A DNA stretch of 64,000 bases. It comes from CAWAHD01 sp963781785 (lineage in GTDB: Bacteria > Planctomycetota > Planctomycetia > Isosphaerales > Isosphaeraceae). Shown here piece after piece: positions 37,369 through 48,054 of the stretch. A program made the translations under genes and the position numbers. The stretch covers positions 62,001 to 126,000 of the forward strand of contig CAWAHD010000001.1 of assembly GCA_963781785.1 (NCBI GenBank). Direction: 5' to 3'. The notes under the pieces were generated by a model. That model was not told the origin of the DNA, did not search any database, and saw nothing but the letters and a program-made list of their open reading frames with translations. Numbering within the stretch: the stretch's first letter is position 1; every line of letters starts with the position of its first letter.

Positions 37369-38574
37369 TCATTCCTTTCCCGGTTGAAGGTTCACTTCAC
37401 TAGGTGGGACCGCAATGATCTTTCGGCTAAGCGGCAGATATTTGGGCTCGAAGACCCAAGCTGGCCGCCGCATGATCGGACCGATCAGTCGAATCCGACA
37501 GATCGGTCGCGGCGGACGGCGGCGGTATCGCGACGATTAGCGAAACCCAGATCAAGATTGCACGACAATCCCGTGTTACCGGCGATGCTTCACCCGGCTT
37601 CGATGATTCACATCACGGCTGCTCGCACGGAGTGCGGGAGGTTGCGCCAGCCGGCAACCACGGTCGCGAGATCACGATCGGATTCTGTGAGATCAGTAGC
37701 GCTTTCTGACATCTTCCCTCAGGGCCAAGATCGTCGATCTGTTGCGGTCCGGGTGAGAGTTGGCTCGATGATTGACCGTGGAGCACCACGGGACTCTCCG
37801 TTCCCCATCTTCTTGGGGCGAGCGCGATCAGACTGTCATCCGCGTTCAGTGGCCAAAAATCACGACCGTGCGTGCGTCCCCCACTGGTCCTGGAGCATGA
37901 CTTTGATCGTGCGTTCGTTTCCGTCCGGTGGATACTTGCACGACCGAAAAAGGCTGACCCCCCGAAAAAACAAAAAACAAAGGCTGACCCCGAGCCCCAG
38001 ACCCCGCGAAGCCCCAGGCTGACCCCCCGAAAAAACAAAAAACAAAGGCTGACCCTGCGAAGCCCCGAAGGCTGCCCCCACGAAGCCACGAAGCCCCCGA
38101 CCCCCTGGATAAAGACGACAGGGACCTTGCGCCGCTCAAGGGCTGGCGCATCTCGAGCCGGCCTGGGTCCATGCTCCGGCAGCTCATCGCGCCGCAGCGG
38201 GGCGGTGGTCCGATCAGAGTTGATCGCGACCACGGGCGAATCACCGGCAGCACTGAGTGAGGTCAAGAAGAGCACCACTCCGGTCGTCCAGGAGCAACGA
38301 GTCACGGCGATCATCAAGATGTCCTTCGGGGTGTCGTTGTTCCTCGGTTCGAGGCTATGACCGCTGTCACTCTGACTAAGCGTGACAAGGAGTCACCGAA
38401 CATGGCCCGGTCGGCTGACTCGGCCATCGATTCGATGATTCACGGGCAGGCGAAGCACACAGCAACGACCGTGCCGGAGGCGGGACGTGCTCTTTCGCGG
38501 CGGGTGACTGATCGAAAATGCGGTGGTGAGGCTCTCCGCCATTTCATGAGGCCGCGCCAGGCACTCGCGAGCGA
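37369..38574. other. 1.2-kb region without a supported gene, contains a tandem repeat
   Basis: No gene with credible coding signals. A minus-strand frame at 37613-38317 begins with a signal-peptide-like MMIAVTRCSWTTGVVLFLTSLSAAG and includes KVPVVFIQGVGG, reminiscent of the start of an alpha/beta hydrolase. It then runs into G/T-rich repeats and loses any family likeness. It could be a truncated secreted hydrolase. The rest, including 37370-37600, shows nothing recognisable. Confidence 0.4.
37951..38055. repeat. Two identical 40-bp units in a 65-bp period with purine/pyrimidine-biased arms
   Basis: The 40-base block at 37951-37990 is repeated without change at 38016-38055. Each block is bounded by GGCTGACCC and contains a run of As interrupted by single Cs. 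A GAAGCCCC-rich spacer separates the copies, and degenerate relatives of the spacer continue to about 38100. Strand bias is extreme: A/C on plus, T/G on minus. Short intergenic repeats of this look occur in planctomycete genomes; their role is unknown. Confidence 0.75.
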
Positions 38575-39587
38575 TCACAGAATGCGACGGCCGGCGCGAA
38601 TACCGATGTCACGTGGCAAGTTATTTGCCCGGTTGATGGGAACATTTACCCATGGCGCGGTTGTTGCCGGAATGTGTGGTTGCCGCCGGGCACGCGTGGG
38701 GGAGATTCTAGCTGGGCCATTTTTTGCTGCCGCGGAGCGCGGCGCGGATGGCCCCAGATCGCGGAGTTTCAGGCGCAGGGTCTGCCGGGCGATTCCCAGT
38801 AGCAGGGCGGCCTGGTGCTGGCTCCCACCGGTGTGCTCGAGGACGCGAGGCAACAGGAGTCGGTCAAGGTCGCGGTGCGCCCCGGCGTAGAGGTCGCGGA
38901 CGTCCGTGCCTAGGCGCACGCGGATGACGAACTCTTCAACCCCCGGCTCCTTGCCGGGCGGGGCCGCGGGGGATGGAGCCAGCGCCCCGATGGATTGCGG
39001 GAGGAAGGCGGGCAGGAGGACGTTGCCGCCAGCGCGCACCAGGGCCTGCTTGAGCACGCTCTGAAGTTCACGGATGTTGCCTGGCCAGGAATAGGAGCGC
39101 ATCCGCTGGATCGCGTCTGGGGCGGCTTCCCGCACGTCGCGCCCCAGTTCGCGACCGAAACGGCGCAGAAAGTGTCGGACCAAGAGCGGCAGGTCATCGC
39201 CGCGCTCCCGCAACGGGGGCAAATGGATGGTGAAGACGCCCAGCCGGTAATAAAGGTCCGGCCGAAACTTCCCCTCCTCTGACCACGCCTTCAAGTCGCG
39301 GTGGGTTGCCGCGATCAGCCGCACATCAGTGCGGATTGTCTGGTTGCCCCCGACGCGCTCGAACGTCTGCTCCTGGATCACACGCAGCATCTTGGCCTGG
39401 GTAGCCGGCGGCATGTCGCCGATCTCGTCCAGGAACAGCGTGCCCCCTGAGCACTGTTCGAACTTACCGATGCAGCGGCGGTCGGCGCCGGTGAAGGAGC
39501 CCTTCTCATGGCCGAACAACTCGCTCTCCAGCAGGTTCTCTGGGATCGCGGCGCAGTTGAGGGCCAGGAATGGCGCCTTGCGCGGGG
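38575..39587 (-). pseudogene. NtrC-type sigma-54 regulator, C-terminal part (AAA+ and Fis HTH)
   Basis: Carries most of the sigma-54 interaction AAA+ domain: the GAFTGA loop as GSFTGA (HEKGSFTGADRR), Walker B in GGTLFLDEIGDM, the arginine-finger region FRPDLYYRLGVF, and SYSWPGNIRELQ. A Fis-type helix-turn-helix (HTGGSQHQAALLLGIARQTLRLKLRDLG) follows, then an atypical basic tail of about 45 residues. It is the continuation of the gene starting at 40154; the join is in another frame because one base is missing near 39580-39587 (expected KAPFLALNCAAIPENLLESELFGHE). Together they make a full-length response regulator. Confidence 0.8.
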
Positions 39588-40154
39588 GCCGTGCTGGTAG
39601 ATCGCCCGGGCTACCAGCTCCTTGCCGGTGCCCGTCTCTCCGGTGATCAACACGGGAAAACTCTGGTCGGCGACACGGCCGATCGCCTTGTAAGCTTCTT
39701 GCATCCCCGGGCAGCTTCCGATGATCGCTTCGCCCGCGACGTCTTCGTCAGGTGGTGTCTCCGTGACAACAGCCGGCGCGCGCATCAACCGGGCGACCTT
39801 GAGCGCCTCGCTAACCACACGGTCCAGTTTTTGCAAATCGATCGGCTTGAGCAGGTAGTCGTAGGCCCCGTGCCTCATCGCCTCGATGGCCGAGTCCGCC
39901 GACCGGACCACGGTGACAAAGACGACCGGGATGCGGGCGTCGATCCGTCGGAGCTGTGTCAAGACTTCCAGGCCAGACTGGTCGGGTAGGCGCAGGTCAA
40001 GGAGAATAGCGTCTGGGCAAGCGGCGGCGACCCGTTTCAGGCCCTCTGCGCCCGTCTCGGCGATCTCAACCCGGTGTTTGGGGGCGGGGAACACATGGGC
40101 TACTTGCTCGGGGAGCAGGTCCGGGTCGTCATCGATCAACAGCAAGTGGGCCAC
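39588..40154 (-). pseudogene. NtrC-type sigma-54 response regulator, N-terminal part (receiver domain)
   Basis: Receiver domain with acidic pocket (LLLIDDDPDLL), phospho-acceptor Asp53 (ILLDLRLPDQSG), and conserved Thr and Lys in VTVVRSAD and YLLKPID. A linker follows, then the start of the AAA+ domain with Walker A GETGTGKE (172-179). After HGPR the frame goes wrong, as described for the C-terminal part. The gene is divergent from the hybrid histidine kinase at 40228 (73 bases apart), which suggests a kinase-regulator pair. The presumed outcome is activation of sigma-54-dependent promoters; no -24/-12 site was located nearby. Confidence 0.8.
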
Positions 40155-40227
40155 TGACTGATCCCATGCACGGCAAAGAGTCCTGGAAGGCGTTGTTCAT
40201 TGTACAAGGCTATCTAGAAGCAGTTCC

Positions 40228-43017
40228 ATGCTTGACTCCGACCGAACGGCGAATCGGGCAAACTCCGACCATTTGGGCTTGGCCCTCCGGCTGGCGAATG
40301 TATTCCCTGCCGTGGTTGACCTGGAGACGGGCGAGATTGTCGGCCCCAGCCTGTGGGATGAAGTCCTCGGCAATCCGCCGGGCACCACCCCGCCCCGATT
40401 GTCGGCCTGGGAGGCTGTGATCAATCCAGGCGACCGGCCAGCCCGCGACGCGTCCTGGGACGACTGCCTCGACGGGCGAGCGCCGCTCTACCAGGCCGAG
40501 TACCAGGTACGCCGCCAGGACGGGCGCTGGGTCTGGATCAAGGTCGTCGGGAAAGTGGTCGAACGGGACGAGGGGGGTCGGCCGCTGCGGTTGGCTCTGG
40601 CAGTCCGAAATATCGACGACCTCCGGCAGGCCGAGCAGCAATTGCGGGAACGCGAACGGGAGCTCGATTCGCTCATGGGGCACCTGCCGGGACTGGCCTA
40701 TCGGGCCCTGGCCGACGATCACTGGACCGCTCTATTCGCCAGCAGGGGCATGGAAGACCTGACCGGCTACCCGGCCGACGAGTTCACTTCCCGCCGGCTC
40801 AACTACGCCGACATTATGTTGCCCGAGGACCGGCCGGCGACCCATGAGGGCGTCTTGAACGCCGTGCGGGAGCGGAGGATGTACGAGGCCGAGCACCGCA
40901 TCCGGCACAAGGACGGCACGGTCCGGTGGATCTGGGCGCGCGGGCATGGGGTGTTCGCCCCGGATGGCTCCCTACGCTTTATCGAGGGCTTGAACCTGGA
41001 CATGACCCGCCAGAAGCGGGCTAAAGAGGAGTTGCGCCTCGCCAAGGAGGCCGCTGAATCAGCGAATCGAGCCAAGGACGAGTTCCTCGCCAACGTCAGC
41101 CATGAGATCCGAACTCCCATGAACGCCATCCTTGGCATGACGGAGCTGACCCTGGAGACCCCCCTCACCGAGGACCAGCGACAGTACCTGACAACGGTCC
41201 GGTCGGCGGCGGACGCCCTCCTCGGGGTCATCAACGACATCCTGGATTTCGCCAAGATCGAGGCCGGCCGCCTGGAACTGGACCCTGCCGATTTTTCGCT
41301 TGGTTCGGTTCTGGGCTCGACCCTCAGAGCTCTGGCGGTTCGCGCGCACAAGAAGGGGCTAGAGCTGGTATGCCAGGAGCGGCCTGGCGTGCCCGATGCG
41401 TTGGTCGGCGACGCCGGCCGGCTCCACCAGGTGCTCATCAATCTCGTCGGCAACGCCATCAAGTTCACAGAATGCGGCGAGGTTGTGGTCCTCGTGGAAA
41501 ACGCCGACGAGCCCGTACAGGAAGGAGAGGTCAGCCTGCGCTTCACGGTAACGGACACCGGCATCGGCATCCCGCGCGACAAGCAAGCGAAGATCTTCCG
41601 TGCGTTCGAGCAGGAAGACACCTCAACCACGCGCAAGTACGGCGGCACAGGACTGGGCCTGACCATCGCGGCCCGGCTTGTCGGCCTCTTGGGTGGCACG
41701 ATCCGGGTCGAGAGCGAACCGGGCCGCGGCAGCATCTTCGGCTTTACAGCCCGCTTGCGCCGTCGGACGGGTTCTGGGAGTGGACTCGCCTCCGTGTCGG
41801 CATTTCCGCTTCGCGGGCTGCCGGTGCTCATCGTCGATGACAACGCGACTAACCGCCACATCCTCGAGGAGTGGCTGCGCGGCCACGAGATGGAGCCTAC
41901 CTCCGCCGGTGACGGCGTGACGGCCATGGACGCCATCTGGCACGGTGTCGCGCACGGCCGTCCCTACCCGCTGGTGCTTCTTGACGGCCGAATGCCCGAC
42001 ATCGACGGCTTGGCCCTGGCCGCCAAGATTCGCCAGCGGAAGGAGCTTTCCGCGACGCGCATCATCCTGATGACCTCGGGCAACCGCCCGGGCGACCTGG
42101 CCCGGGCGCGTCAACTGCAAATCGCTGCCAACCTGCTCAAGCCGATCCAGCAAAGCGAGCTCATGGAGACCATCGTGTGGGTCATGGGGCTCGAAGGTGA
42201 CCCGGAACGCTTATTCGACAGCGCTGCCGTGACGCGGGCCCCAGCCCCGGAACGCGTGACAGGCGTGCCGCTGCGCATCCTTGCGGCCGAGGACAACGAG
42301 TTCAACCGGGATCTTCTTGAGTACATGCTGGCCGGCCAGGGGCTCTCGCCGAGAATGGTGGTTGACGGCCGGGACGCGCTTGCTCTCCTGGAGCGAGAAC
42401 TCTTCGATGTGTTGCTCCTGGACATCCACATGCCTGAACTGGACGGCTTCCAGGTCGTGCGAGCGATCCGGGAGCGCGAGCGAACGGCGGGAGGGCACCT
42501 CCCCGTCATCGCTTTGACAGCGTGCTCGCGGAAAGAGGACCGCGAGAAGTGCCTGCTGGCAGGCATGGACGATTACCTCACCAAGCCGTTCACGGCCGCT
42601 CAACTGTGGGCAGCCATCGACCGGGTCGTGGGGCATCGTCCCCCTCAGAAAACAGATCGGCTGGACCCGATTGATCCGCAAGTCCTCTTGGCTTCGTGTG
42701 GGGCCGACGCCGCCATGCTTCAGAAAATGTGCCGGTCCCTGGAGGCGCGAGTCCCGGAGCACCTGGCGGCCCTCCGCGAGGCATTGCATAGCCATGACGC
42801 GCTACGGCTACGGGAAGCGGCCCACAAATTCTGTGGCCTGCTTTCGGCGTTCTCGACGGTCGCGGGCAATCACGCGGCCGATCTTGAAGACGCCGCGGCC
42901 AGCGCACAGCTTGACACAGCTCAGCCAATCGTTCGAAAACTCGAAACAATCGCCGGGGAACTGTTCATGCGGGTGCAGGGCTTGTCGATCGAGAGCTTGC
43001 GACACCAGGCAAAGTGA
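40228..43017 (+). CDS. Hybrid sensor histidine kinase (PAS-PAS-HK-REC-REC-Hpt)
   Basis: A 929-residue cytoplasmic kinase with no membrane helices. Domain order: two PAS/PAC modules (about 20-130 and 150-265; VRRQDGRWVWIKVVGKVVERDEGG and HRIRHKDGTVRWIWARGHGVF), HisKA with His292 (NVSHEIRTPMN), a HATPase with N box LINLVGNAIKFTE, DTGIGIP, and GGTGLGLTIA, receiver 1 with Asp586 (LLDGRMPDIDG), receiver 2 with Asp732 (LLDIHMPELDG), and an Hpt domain with His866 (AAHKFCGLLSAF). This supports a complete His-Asp-His phosphorelay in one chain. The likely final partner is the divergent NtrC-type regulator. Only four bases separate it from the downstream sigma factor gene, so the two are probably co-transcribed. 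Confidence 0.93.
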   Translation: MLDSDRTANRANSDHLGLALRLANVFPAVVDLETGEIVGPSLWDEVLGNPPGTTPPRLSAWEAVINPGDRPARDASWDDCLDGRAPLYQAEYQVRRQDGRWVWIKVVGKVVERDEGGRPLRLALAVRNIDDLRQAEQQLRERERELDSLMGHLPGLAYRALADDHWTALFASRGMEDLTGYPADEFTSRRLNYADIMLPEDRPATHEGVLNAVRERRMYEAEHRIRHKDGTVRWIWARGHGVFAPDGSLRFIEGLNLDMTRQKRAKEELRLAKEAAESANRAKDEFLANVSHEIRTPMNAILGMTELTLETPLTEDQRQYLTTVRSAADALLGVINDILDFAKIEAGRLELDPADFSLGSVLGSTLRALAVRAHKKGLELVCQERPGVPDALVGDAGRLHQVLINLVGNAIKFTECGEVVVLVENADEPVQEGEVSLRFTVTDTGIGIPRDKQAKIFRAFEQEDTSTTRKYGGTGLGLTIAARLVGLLGGTIRVESEPGRGSIFGFTARLRRRTGSGSGLASVSAFPLRGLPVLIVDDNATNRHILEEWLRGHEMEPTSAGDGVTAMDAIWHGVAHGRPYPLVLLDGRMPDIDGLALAAKIRQRKELSATRIILMTSGNRPGDLARARQLQIAANLLKPIQQSELMETIVWVMGLEGDPERLFDSAAVTRAPAPERVTGVPLRILAAEDNEFNRDLLEYMLAGQGLSPRMVVDGRDALALLERELFDVLLLDIHMPELDGFQVVRAIRERERTAGGHLPVIALTACSRKEDREKCLLAGMDDYLTKPFTAAQLWAAIDRVVGHRPPQKTDRLDPIDPQVLLASCGADAAMLQKMCRSLEARVPEHLAALREALHSHDALRLREAAHKFCGLLSAFSTVAGNHAADLEDAAASAQLDTAQPIVRKLETIAGELFMRVQGLSIESLRHQAK

Positions 43018-43021
43018 GCTG

Positions 43022-43642
43022 ATGATGGGTGAAGAACAGACCACAGTGGCCGTGCAGCGCTACCTCAACGCGCTGTCTGGGGACGACCCCGCCGAGCCGA
43101 TCGTCCGGGCGCTCCTGGATCGGTCCGTCCGCCGGCTCCAAGTGCTCTGCGCCAATCTTCTGTACCGTGGTTACCCACGTCTCATGCAACCCCCGGTGAA
43201 CCTGCAGCCCGACGAGCTCTTGAGCGCCGTGGTTGAACGGCTGCTGAAGGCGCTGCAGGCCGCCCGTCCCCAGACGGTGCGACAATTCTTCGCCCTGGCC
43301 AACCAGCACATGCGCTGGGAACTGAATGACCTGGCCCGGCGCTTAGATAGTCAGCCGGCGGCCGGGGACCTGTACGAGGGGATCGTGCTATCAACGCCTA
43401 GCAGCGTCTCAGAGCTTTCCCCGAACAGCCTGCGGATGCTCCAGGCGGTCGATGACCTTCCCGACGAGGAGCGGGAAGTCTTCGACCTGGTGCGCATCCA
43501 GGGGGTGACACACGCCGAGGCCGGGGAGGTGTTGGGCGTGTCGAACAAAACGGTCCAGCGACGGCTCAATCGCGCGCTTCTGATGCTATCAGAAGCGCTC
43601 GATGACCTCCGGCCCGGTCGTGAGTTGCCGCCCGAGCCATAG
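43022..43642 (+). CDS. Planctomycete ECF-type RNA polymerase sigma factor
   Basis: Start at ATG 43022 (MMGEEQTTVAVQRYLNAL), just after the stop of the histidine kinase at 43017; the open frame further upstream lies inside the kinase gene and is rejected. Of the 206 residues, the first part resembles sigma region 2 of the Sigma70_ECF family (VRALLDRSVRRLQVLCANLLY, DELLSAVVERLLKAL, FFALANQHMRWELNDLARRLD). Region 4 ends the protein (LPDEEREVFDLVRIQGVTHAEAGEVLGVSNKTVQRRLNRALLML). No anti-sigma factor is adjacent. The serine/threonine kinase gene follows 71 bases downstream, an arrangement frequent in planctomycetes, where such kinases may control ECF factors. Confidence 0.88.
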   Translation: MMGEEQTTVAVQRYLNALSGDDPAEPIVRALLDRSVRRLQVLCANLLYRGYPRLMQPPVNLQPDELLSAVVERLLKALQAARPQTVRQFFALANQHMRWELNDLARRLDSQPAAGDLYEGIVLSTPSSVSELSPNSLRMLQAVDDLPDEEREVFDLVRIQGVTHAEAGEVLGVSNKTVQRRLNRALLMLSEALDDLRPGRELPPEP

Positions 43643-43713
43643 CGATTCGTCCCGGCCTCGCTGCGTATTCCGAGACAGAGGCAAGTACGCCACGGCCGTG
43701 GGAGAATTCCGTC

Positions 43714-46686
43714 ATGTCGGCCGATCCACGAGTGCGAAGCCTGCTCGAGGAGATCCTCGAATCGCATCGCACACCGGAGGAGGTGTGTCGGACCTGCCCG
43801 GAATTGCTGCCCGAGGTCCGCGATCGCTTGAGTCGCCTTCGCGAGATCGAGGCCCAGGTCGACTCGTGGTTCCCGACCCCGGGATCGAAAGCGGGGCCTG
43901 TTGAGCCGCCCGACGGCAGGCTCCCCCAGATTTCCGGCTACGAAATCCAGGCGATCCTCGGGCGAGGCGGGATGGGGATTGTCTACAGGGCGCGGCATTT
44001 GCGATTGAGCCGTGTCGTGGCTCTCAAAATGCTGCAAGCCGGGGCGTACGCAGAATCGCACGAACGGGCGCGGTTTCAGCGCGAAGCGCAGGTGGTGGCG
44101 GGGCTGCGCCACGCGAACATCGTGCAGGTTTACGACGTGGGCGACCATGATGGCTGCCCATTTTTCACGATGGAGCTGCTGGAAGGGGGCAGCCTGTTAC
44201 AGGCGCTCGCGGGCACGCCGCAGCCAGCGCAACAGGTGGCCGCGCTCGTGGTCATGCTGGCCGAGGCCGTGCAAGTGGCGCATCAGGCGGGGATCGTGCA
44301 TCGCGACCTGAAGCCAGGCAACATCCTGCTCACGGCGGAGGGCACGCCGAAGGTCGCCGATTTCGGTCTGGCCCGGCACTTTGAGGGAGAGGCGGCTCTG
44401 ACACTGAGCGGTACTCGGATGGGAACTCCGAGCTACATGGCTCCCGAGCAGGTCGTCGGGAAGGCGGGAACGACCGGGCCGGCCACGGACATCTATGCCC
44501 TCGGTGTCCTCATCTATGAGATGCTTACCGGCCGGCCGCCGTTTCGAGGAGAGACGGCGGCCGAAACCGAGCGGCAGGTGATCCATGAAGAGCCGGTCTC
44601 GCCCTCGCGATTGAACACGAACGTGCCGCGCGACCTCGACACCATTTGCCTGAAGTGCCTGTCCAAGGAGCCGCAACGTCGGTATGCCAGCGCCACCGAG
44701 CTGGCCGACGACCTGAGACGGTTCGGCGAGGGAAGGCCCATCCAGGCCCGGCCTGTGGGCTGGGCGGCGCGGTCCTGGCGGTGGTGCCGGCGCAACCCGA
44801 CGGGGGCGGCGCTTTTGGTGACAGCGCTAGCCCTGGTCGGGCTGGCCGCGGGGGGTGGATTCTGGCTGGAACGACAGCAGGCAAAGCGGCGCACGGAGAC
44901 GGCACGACGGGAGGGACGGCAGTCGAAAGCCGCGGAAGGCGCGCTCGAGCAGGCCGCGGCCCTGCAGAAGAAGGGCCGCTGGCCGGAGGCGCGGGCGGTG
45001 CTGGAGGGGGCACCGAGCCTGGTGGACACCCCGTCCCTGGCGGATCTCCACCAGCGCGTGAGCCAGGCACTCGCCGACGCTCGCATGGTGACCACGTTGG
45101 AGGAGATCCCGCTCCGCCTGCTGGAAGGCACAGCGCCCTCGCGGCATCGACTGTATGCCGAGGCCTTCCGGGAGTACGGGATTACCCTGCCGGCGCCGGA
45201 GCCGGCGAGGGCGGCGGCGCAAATCCGCAACTCGGCCATCCGCGAGACGCTGCTGGCGTTCCTCCATGACTGGCTGTTCTTTTGGGCTTCGGGTGCGGAC
45301 AAGGACCAGTTGCGGGCCATGCTGGACCGGGCGGATGATGATGACTGGCGGCGACGCCTCCGGGAGACGCTGCGGGGGCCCTACGATCCCGGCGAGCGGC
45401 AGTACCTCTTACAGGCCCGGGAAGCTCCTGACCAGCCGCCGCTGATCCTCGGCGGGCTGGCCTACGCGATCCTGAACCGCAGCGCCGAAGGGGAGAAAGC
45501 CCGGGCCCTCGTGCGCGAGGCCCAGCGGCGCCACCCCGAGGATTTCTGGATCAATCTCCACCTGGGTCACATCTTGCTGGCGGAACGCCCGCGGGAGGCG
45601 GTTGGCTACTTCAGGGCGGCAGTGGCCAGCCGTCCCGAGAGCAGTCAGGCACACCTCATGCTGGGCCGAGCACTGCACGACGCCGGCGACACGGACGGGG
45701 CCATTGCTGCGTTCCGGAAGGCCATTCCACTCACTTCCAAGCGCGCTGGCGCCAGGGACCTGGCCAGGGCCCTGGCCCGAAAGGGCGGGCTGGAAGAGGC
45801 CCGTGCGCTGTGGGCAAAACAATTGGAAGCGTCTCCTTCTGCTTACGACCCGTGGGACGGATACGCGCCGCTTTGCGCATTCCTCGACAACGACGAAGCG
45901 TACCGCTGGGCCCGCACGGCCCTCCTCGAACGCCCCAGAAACAGCACCGACCACTGGGCCATGGCCGAGCGCGACAGCCTGGCCTGCCTGCTCCTGCCCG
46001 GTTCCGGGGAGCAGCTCCGACGCGCGGTCGCGCTGGTGGACCGGGCCGTGACCACCGGACCGAGGTTCTTTCCTGACAATCCTTACCTCCTGTTCATCAG
46101 CGGGCTGGCGGAGTACCGTCAGGGCCGACCTCAGCAAGCCATTCCTTTGCTGGAAGAGTCAGCGGCACTCCTCCCCAACCGCGCCGGTCCGCGGTTGGCG
46201 CTGGCCATCACCCAGCTCCGATCCGGCCGCCCGGCGGAAGCACGCAAGACATTGGCGGCCGCCGTCCGGGCCTACAACTGGATGGAGTCCCACGCGGACC
46301 ACCCCACGGCCTGGGTCAGCCACGTGCTTCGCCGTGAGGCCGAGGCGCTGATCCTGCCGGACCTGCCGGCCTTCCTCCGGGGGGAGTATGAGCCACGGGA
46401 CAACGACGAGCGCCTCGCGCTGGCGGGGACCTGTCAGGCCCAGGGCCGCTACGATACCGCAGCGCGATTATACGCCGGTGCCTTCGCGGCCGATCCGAGC
46501 CTGGCCGACGACTTGACCACCGAGTGCCGTTACCGGTCGACGCGAGAGGAACCCCACTACGAGCGGGTCGAGTCGGTCGATACGGAAGCCCGCTACCTCG
46601 CGGCCCACTGCGCCGTTCTGGCCGGCAGTGGGCAGGGGAGGGATGGTGCCGGGCTCGGCCGGGCCGAGCGGGCGCGCTGGCGCAAG
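43714..46686 (+). pseudogene. Serine/threonine protein kinase with TPR region, main part
   Basis: Kinase domain: ILGRGGMGIVY (81-91), Lys105, HRDLKPGN (196-203), DFG (216-218), MGTPSYMAPEQ, and DDLRRFGEGRPIQARPVG at the end, a typical planctomycete linker. A membrane helix follows (GAALLVTALALVGLAAGGGFWL, about 373-394), then an Ala/Glu-rich helical region and TPR-like repeats (SSQAHLMLGRALHDAGDTDGAIAAFRKAI; GLAEYRQGRPQQAIPLLEESAALLP). The frame is intact until base 46686, where one missing base (AAG-AGG instead of AAG-CAGG) sends it out of register; the rest is listed separately. It follows the ECF gene closely. Confidence 0.85.
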
Positions 46687-47869
46687 AGGCGCGCGTGTGG
46701 CTGCGGGCCGACCTGGCCCTGTGGGCGAAGACGCTGGACAGCGGTTTCGAGCAGGACCTCGGCCTCGCCAGGAGGATGTTGACTCACTGGCAGGTCGAAC
46801 CCGACCTGGCCGGGATCCGTGACGTGAAGGCACTGGATGAGGCGTCCGCGGTAGAGCGCGACGACTGCTTCGCGCTGTGGGATCAAGTCGGTGCCGTGCT
46901 CCGACGAGTCGCGGTCCAGGAGCGGTCCATCGCGCTTAACCCGAAACGCGCGGACCCGCGACGGGCCGTGCCAACCGAGCTGCTGCGGCAGGGACGGCTG
47001 GAAGAGGCGCGGGTCGCCTGGCGGACCGCTCTCGAGGGCAATCCGCTGGATCACAATGCCTGGTTCGGTTATGCCGAGCTGTGCCTGTTCCTCGGCCGGC
47101 AGGACGAGTACCGCCGCGCGCGCGAGACTTGCTCGCGAGGTTCTTCATCACCGACAGTCCGTACTTCGCCGAACGCACCAGCCAGGCCTGCCTGCTCATG
47201 TCCGCGACGGGGGATGAGTTGCGGCAGGCCGTCGCCCTCGCCCGGCGCGCCGCGGCGTGCGACCCATCGATCGACCCAGGGGCGTACCCCTGGTTCGTGT
47301 TCGCCCGGGGCCTGGCGGAATATCGTGAAGGGAAGTTTGACCAGGCCATTGCCACGATGCGTGGCGATGCGTCCCGCGTGGACGGACCAATCACCGGTCT
47401 CGTCCTCGCCATGGCCCTGCACCAAAATGGACAGTTGGCGGAAGCCCGGAAAACGTTTGCCGCAGCGATCTTGTCGTACGACTGGAGGGCGATTCAGGCG
47501 CGCGACCACGACGCCTGGATCTGCCACGTGCTCCGTCGAGAGGCCGAGGGCCTGATTCTCCCGAAGCTGCCGGCCTTTCGTCGCGGAGAGTACGGACCGT
47601 AAGACAAGCAACGTGCCATCCTGCGCAGGCAAGCTGTCGACTGGCTCCTCCAGGACCTGACCTGGTGTGGCCAGTGGCTCGACGACGGCAATGTCCAGAT
47701 CAACGCCCGGATCCGGCAGGGGCTGCGATTTTGGCGCGGCGATCCTGACGTGGCCGGCATCCGCGCCAAGGACGCACTCACCCGGCTGCCGGATGAGGAA
47801 CGTGAGCGGTGGAAGCGGCTCTGGTCCGACGTGGACGCGCTGTTCCTGCGCGTGAGCGTGCCGGAATGA
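46687..47869 (+). pseudogene. C-terminal TPR remainder of the serine/threonine kinase, one more frameshift and a nonsense codon
   Basis: From 46687 the protein continues in the next frame (VWLRADLALWAKTLDSGFEQDLGLARRMLTHWQ). A second missing base near 47128 moves it again, to LLARFFITDSPYFAERTSQACLLM. The copy GEYGP then meets TAA at 47600-47602, where the first copy of this segment has GEYEPRDNDERL, suggesting a CAA-to-TAA change. After the stop the same frame continues to TGA 47867 with recognisable sequence (DWLLQDLTWCGQWLDDGNVQ; DPDVAGIRAKDALTRLP). Full-length, the protein would have been about 1,385 residues. Confidence 0.72.
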
Positions 47870-48054
47870 GATCACACGCGAACGGAGCCGTTACTTTCAC
47901 CGTGACCGCGATCAGCAGGCCGGGATGATCCGGGCGCGGCGATACTCGGCCACGCGTGTGACCCCGCTTGGTCTCTAACCGACGTTGCGCAGTTGCATGC
48001 ATGTAAACGTCGATTTTCTCGAGCAATCGCTATAGGTGCAGGTCCGGGTCTTCA

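Noticed and set aside
35640..37400. Insertion-sequence borders around the winged-helix gene
   Set aside because: No matching inverted ends or target duplication could be found; the only palindromes are in the leader.
37951..38055. CRISPR array
   Set aside because: Only two copies, low-complexity units, a repeated spacer and no cas genes.
37613..38317. 235-codon minus-strand frame with a signal-peptide-like start and VPVVFIQG
   Set aside because: It reads straight through the tandem repeats and has no family likeness beyond the first 70 residues; kept only as a possible truncated hydrolase in the region note.
42671..43021. Upstream extension of the ECF sigma factor frame
   Set aside because: The extension lies inside the histidine kinase gene and has no sigma-like sequence; the ATG at 43022 follows the kinase stop directly.
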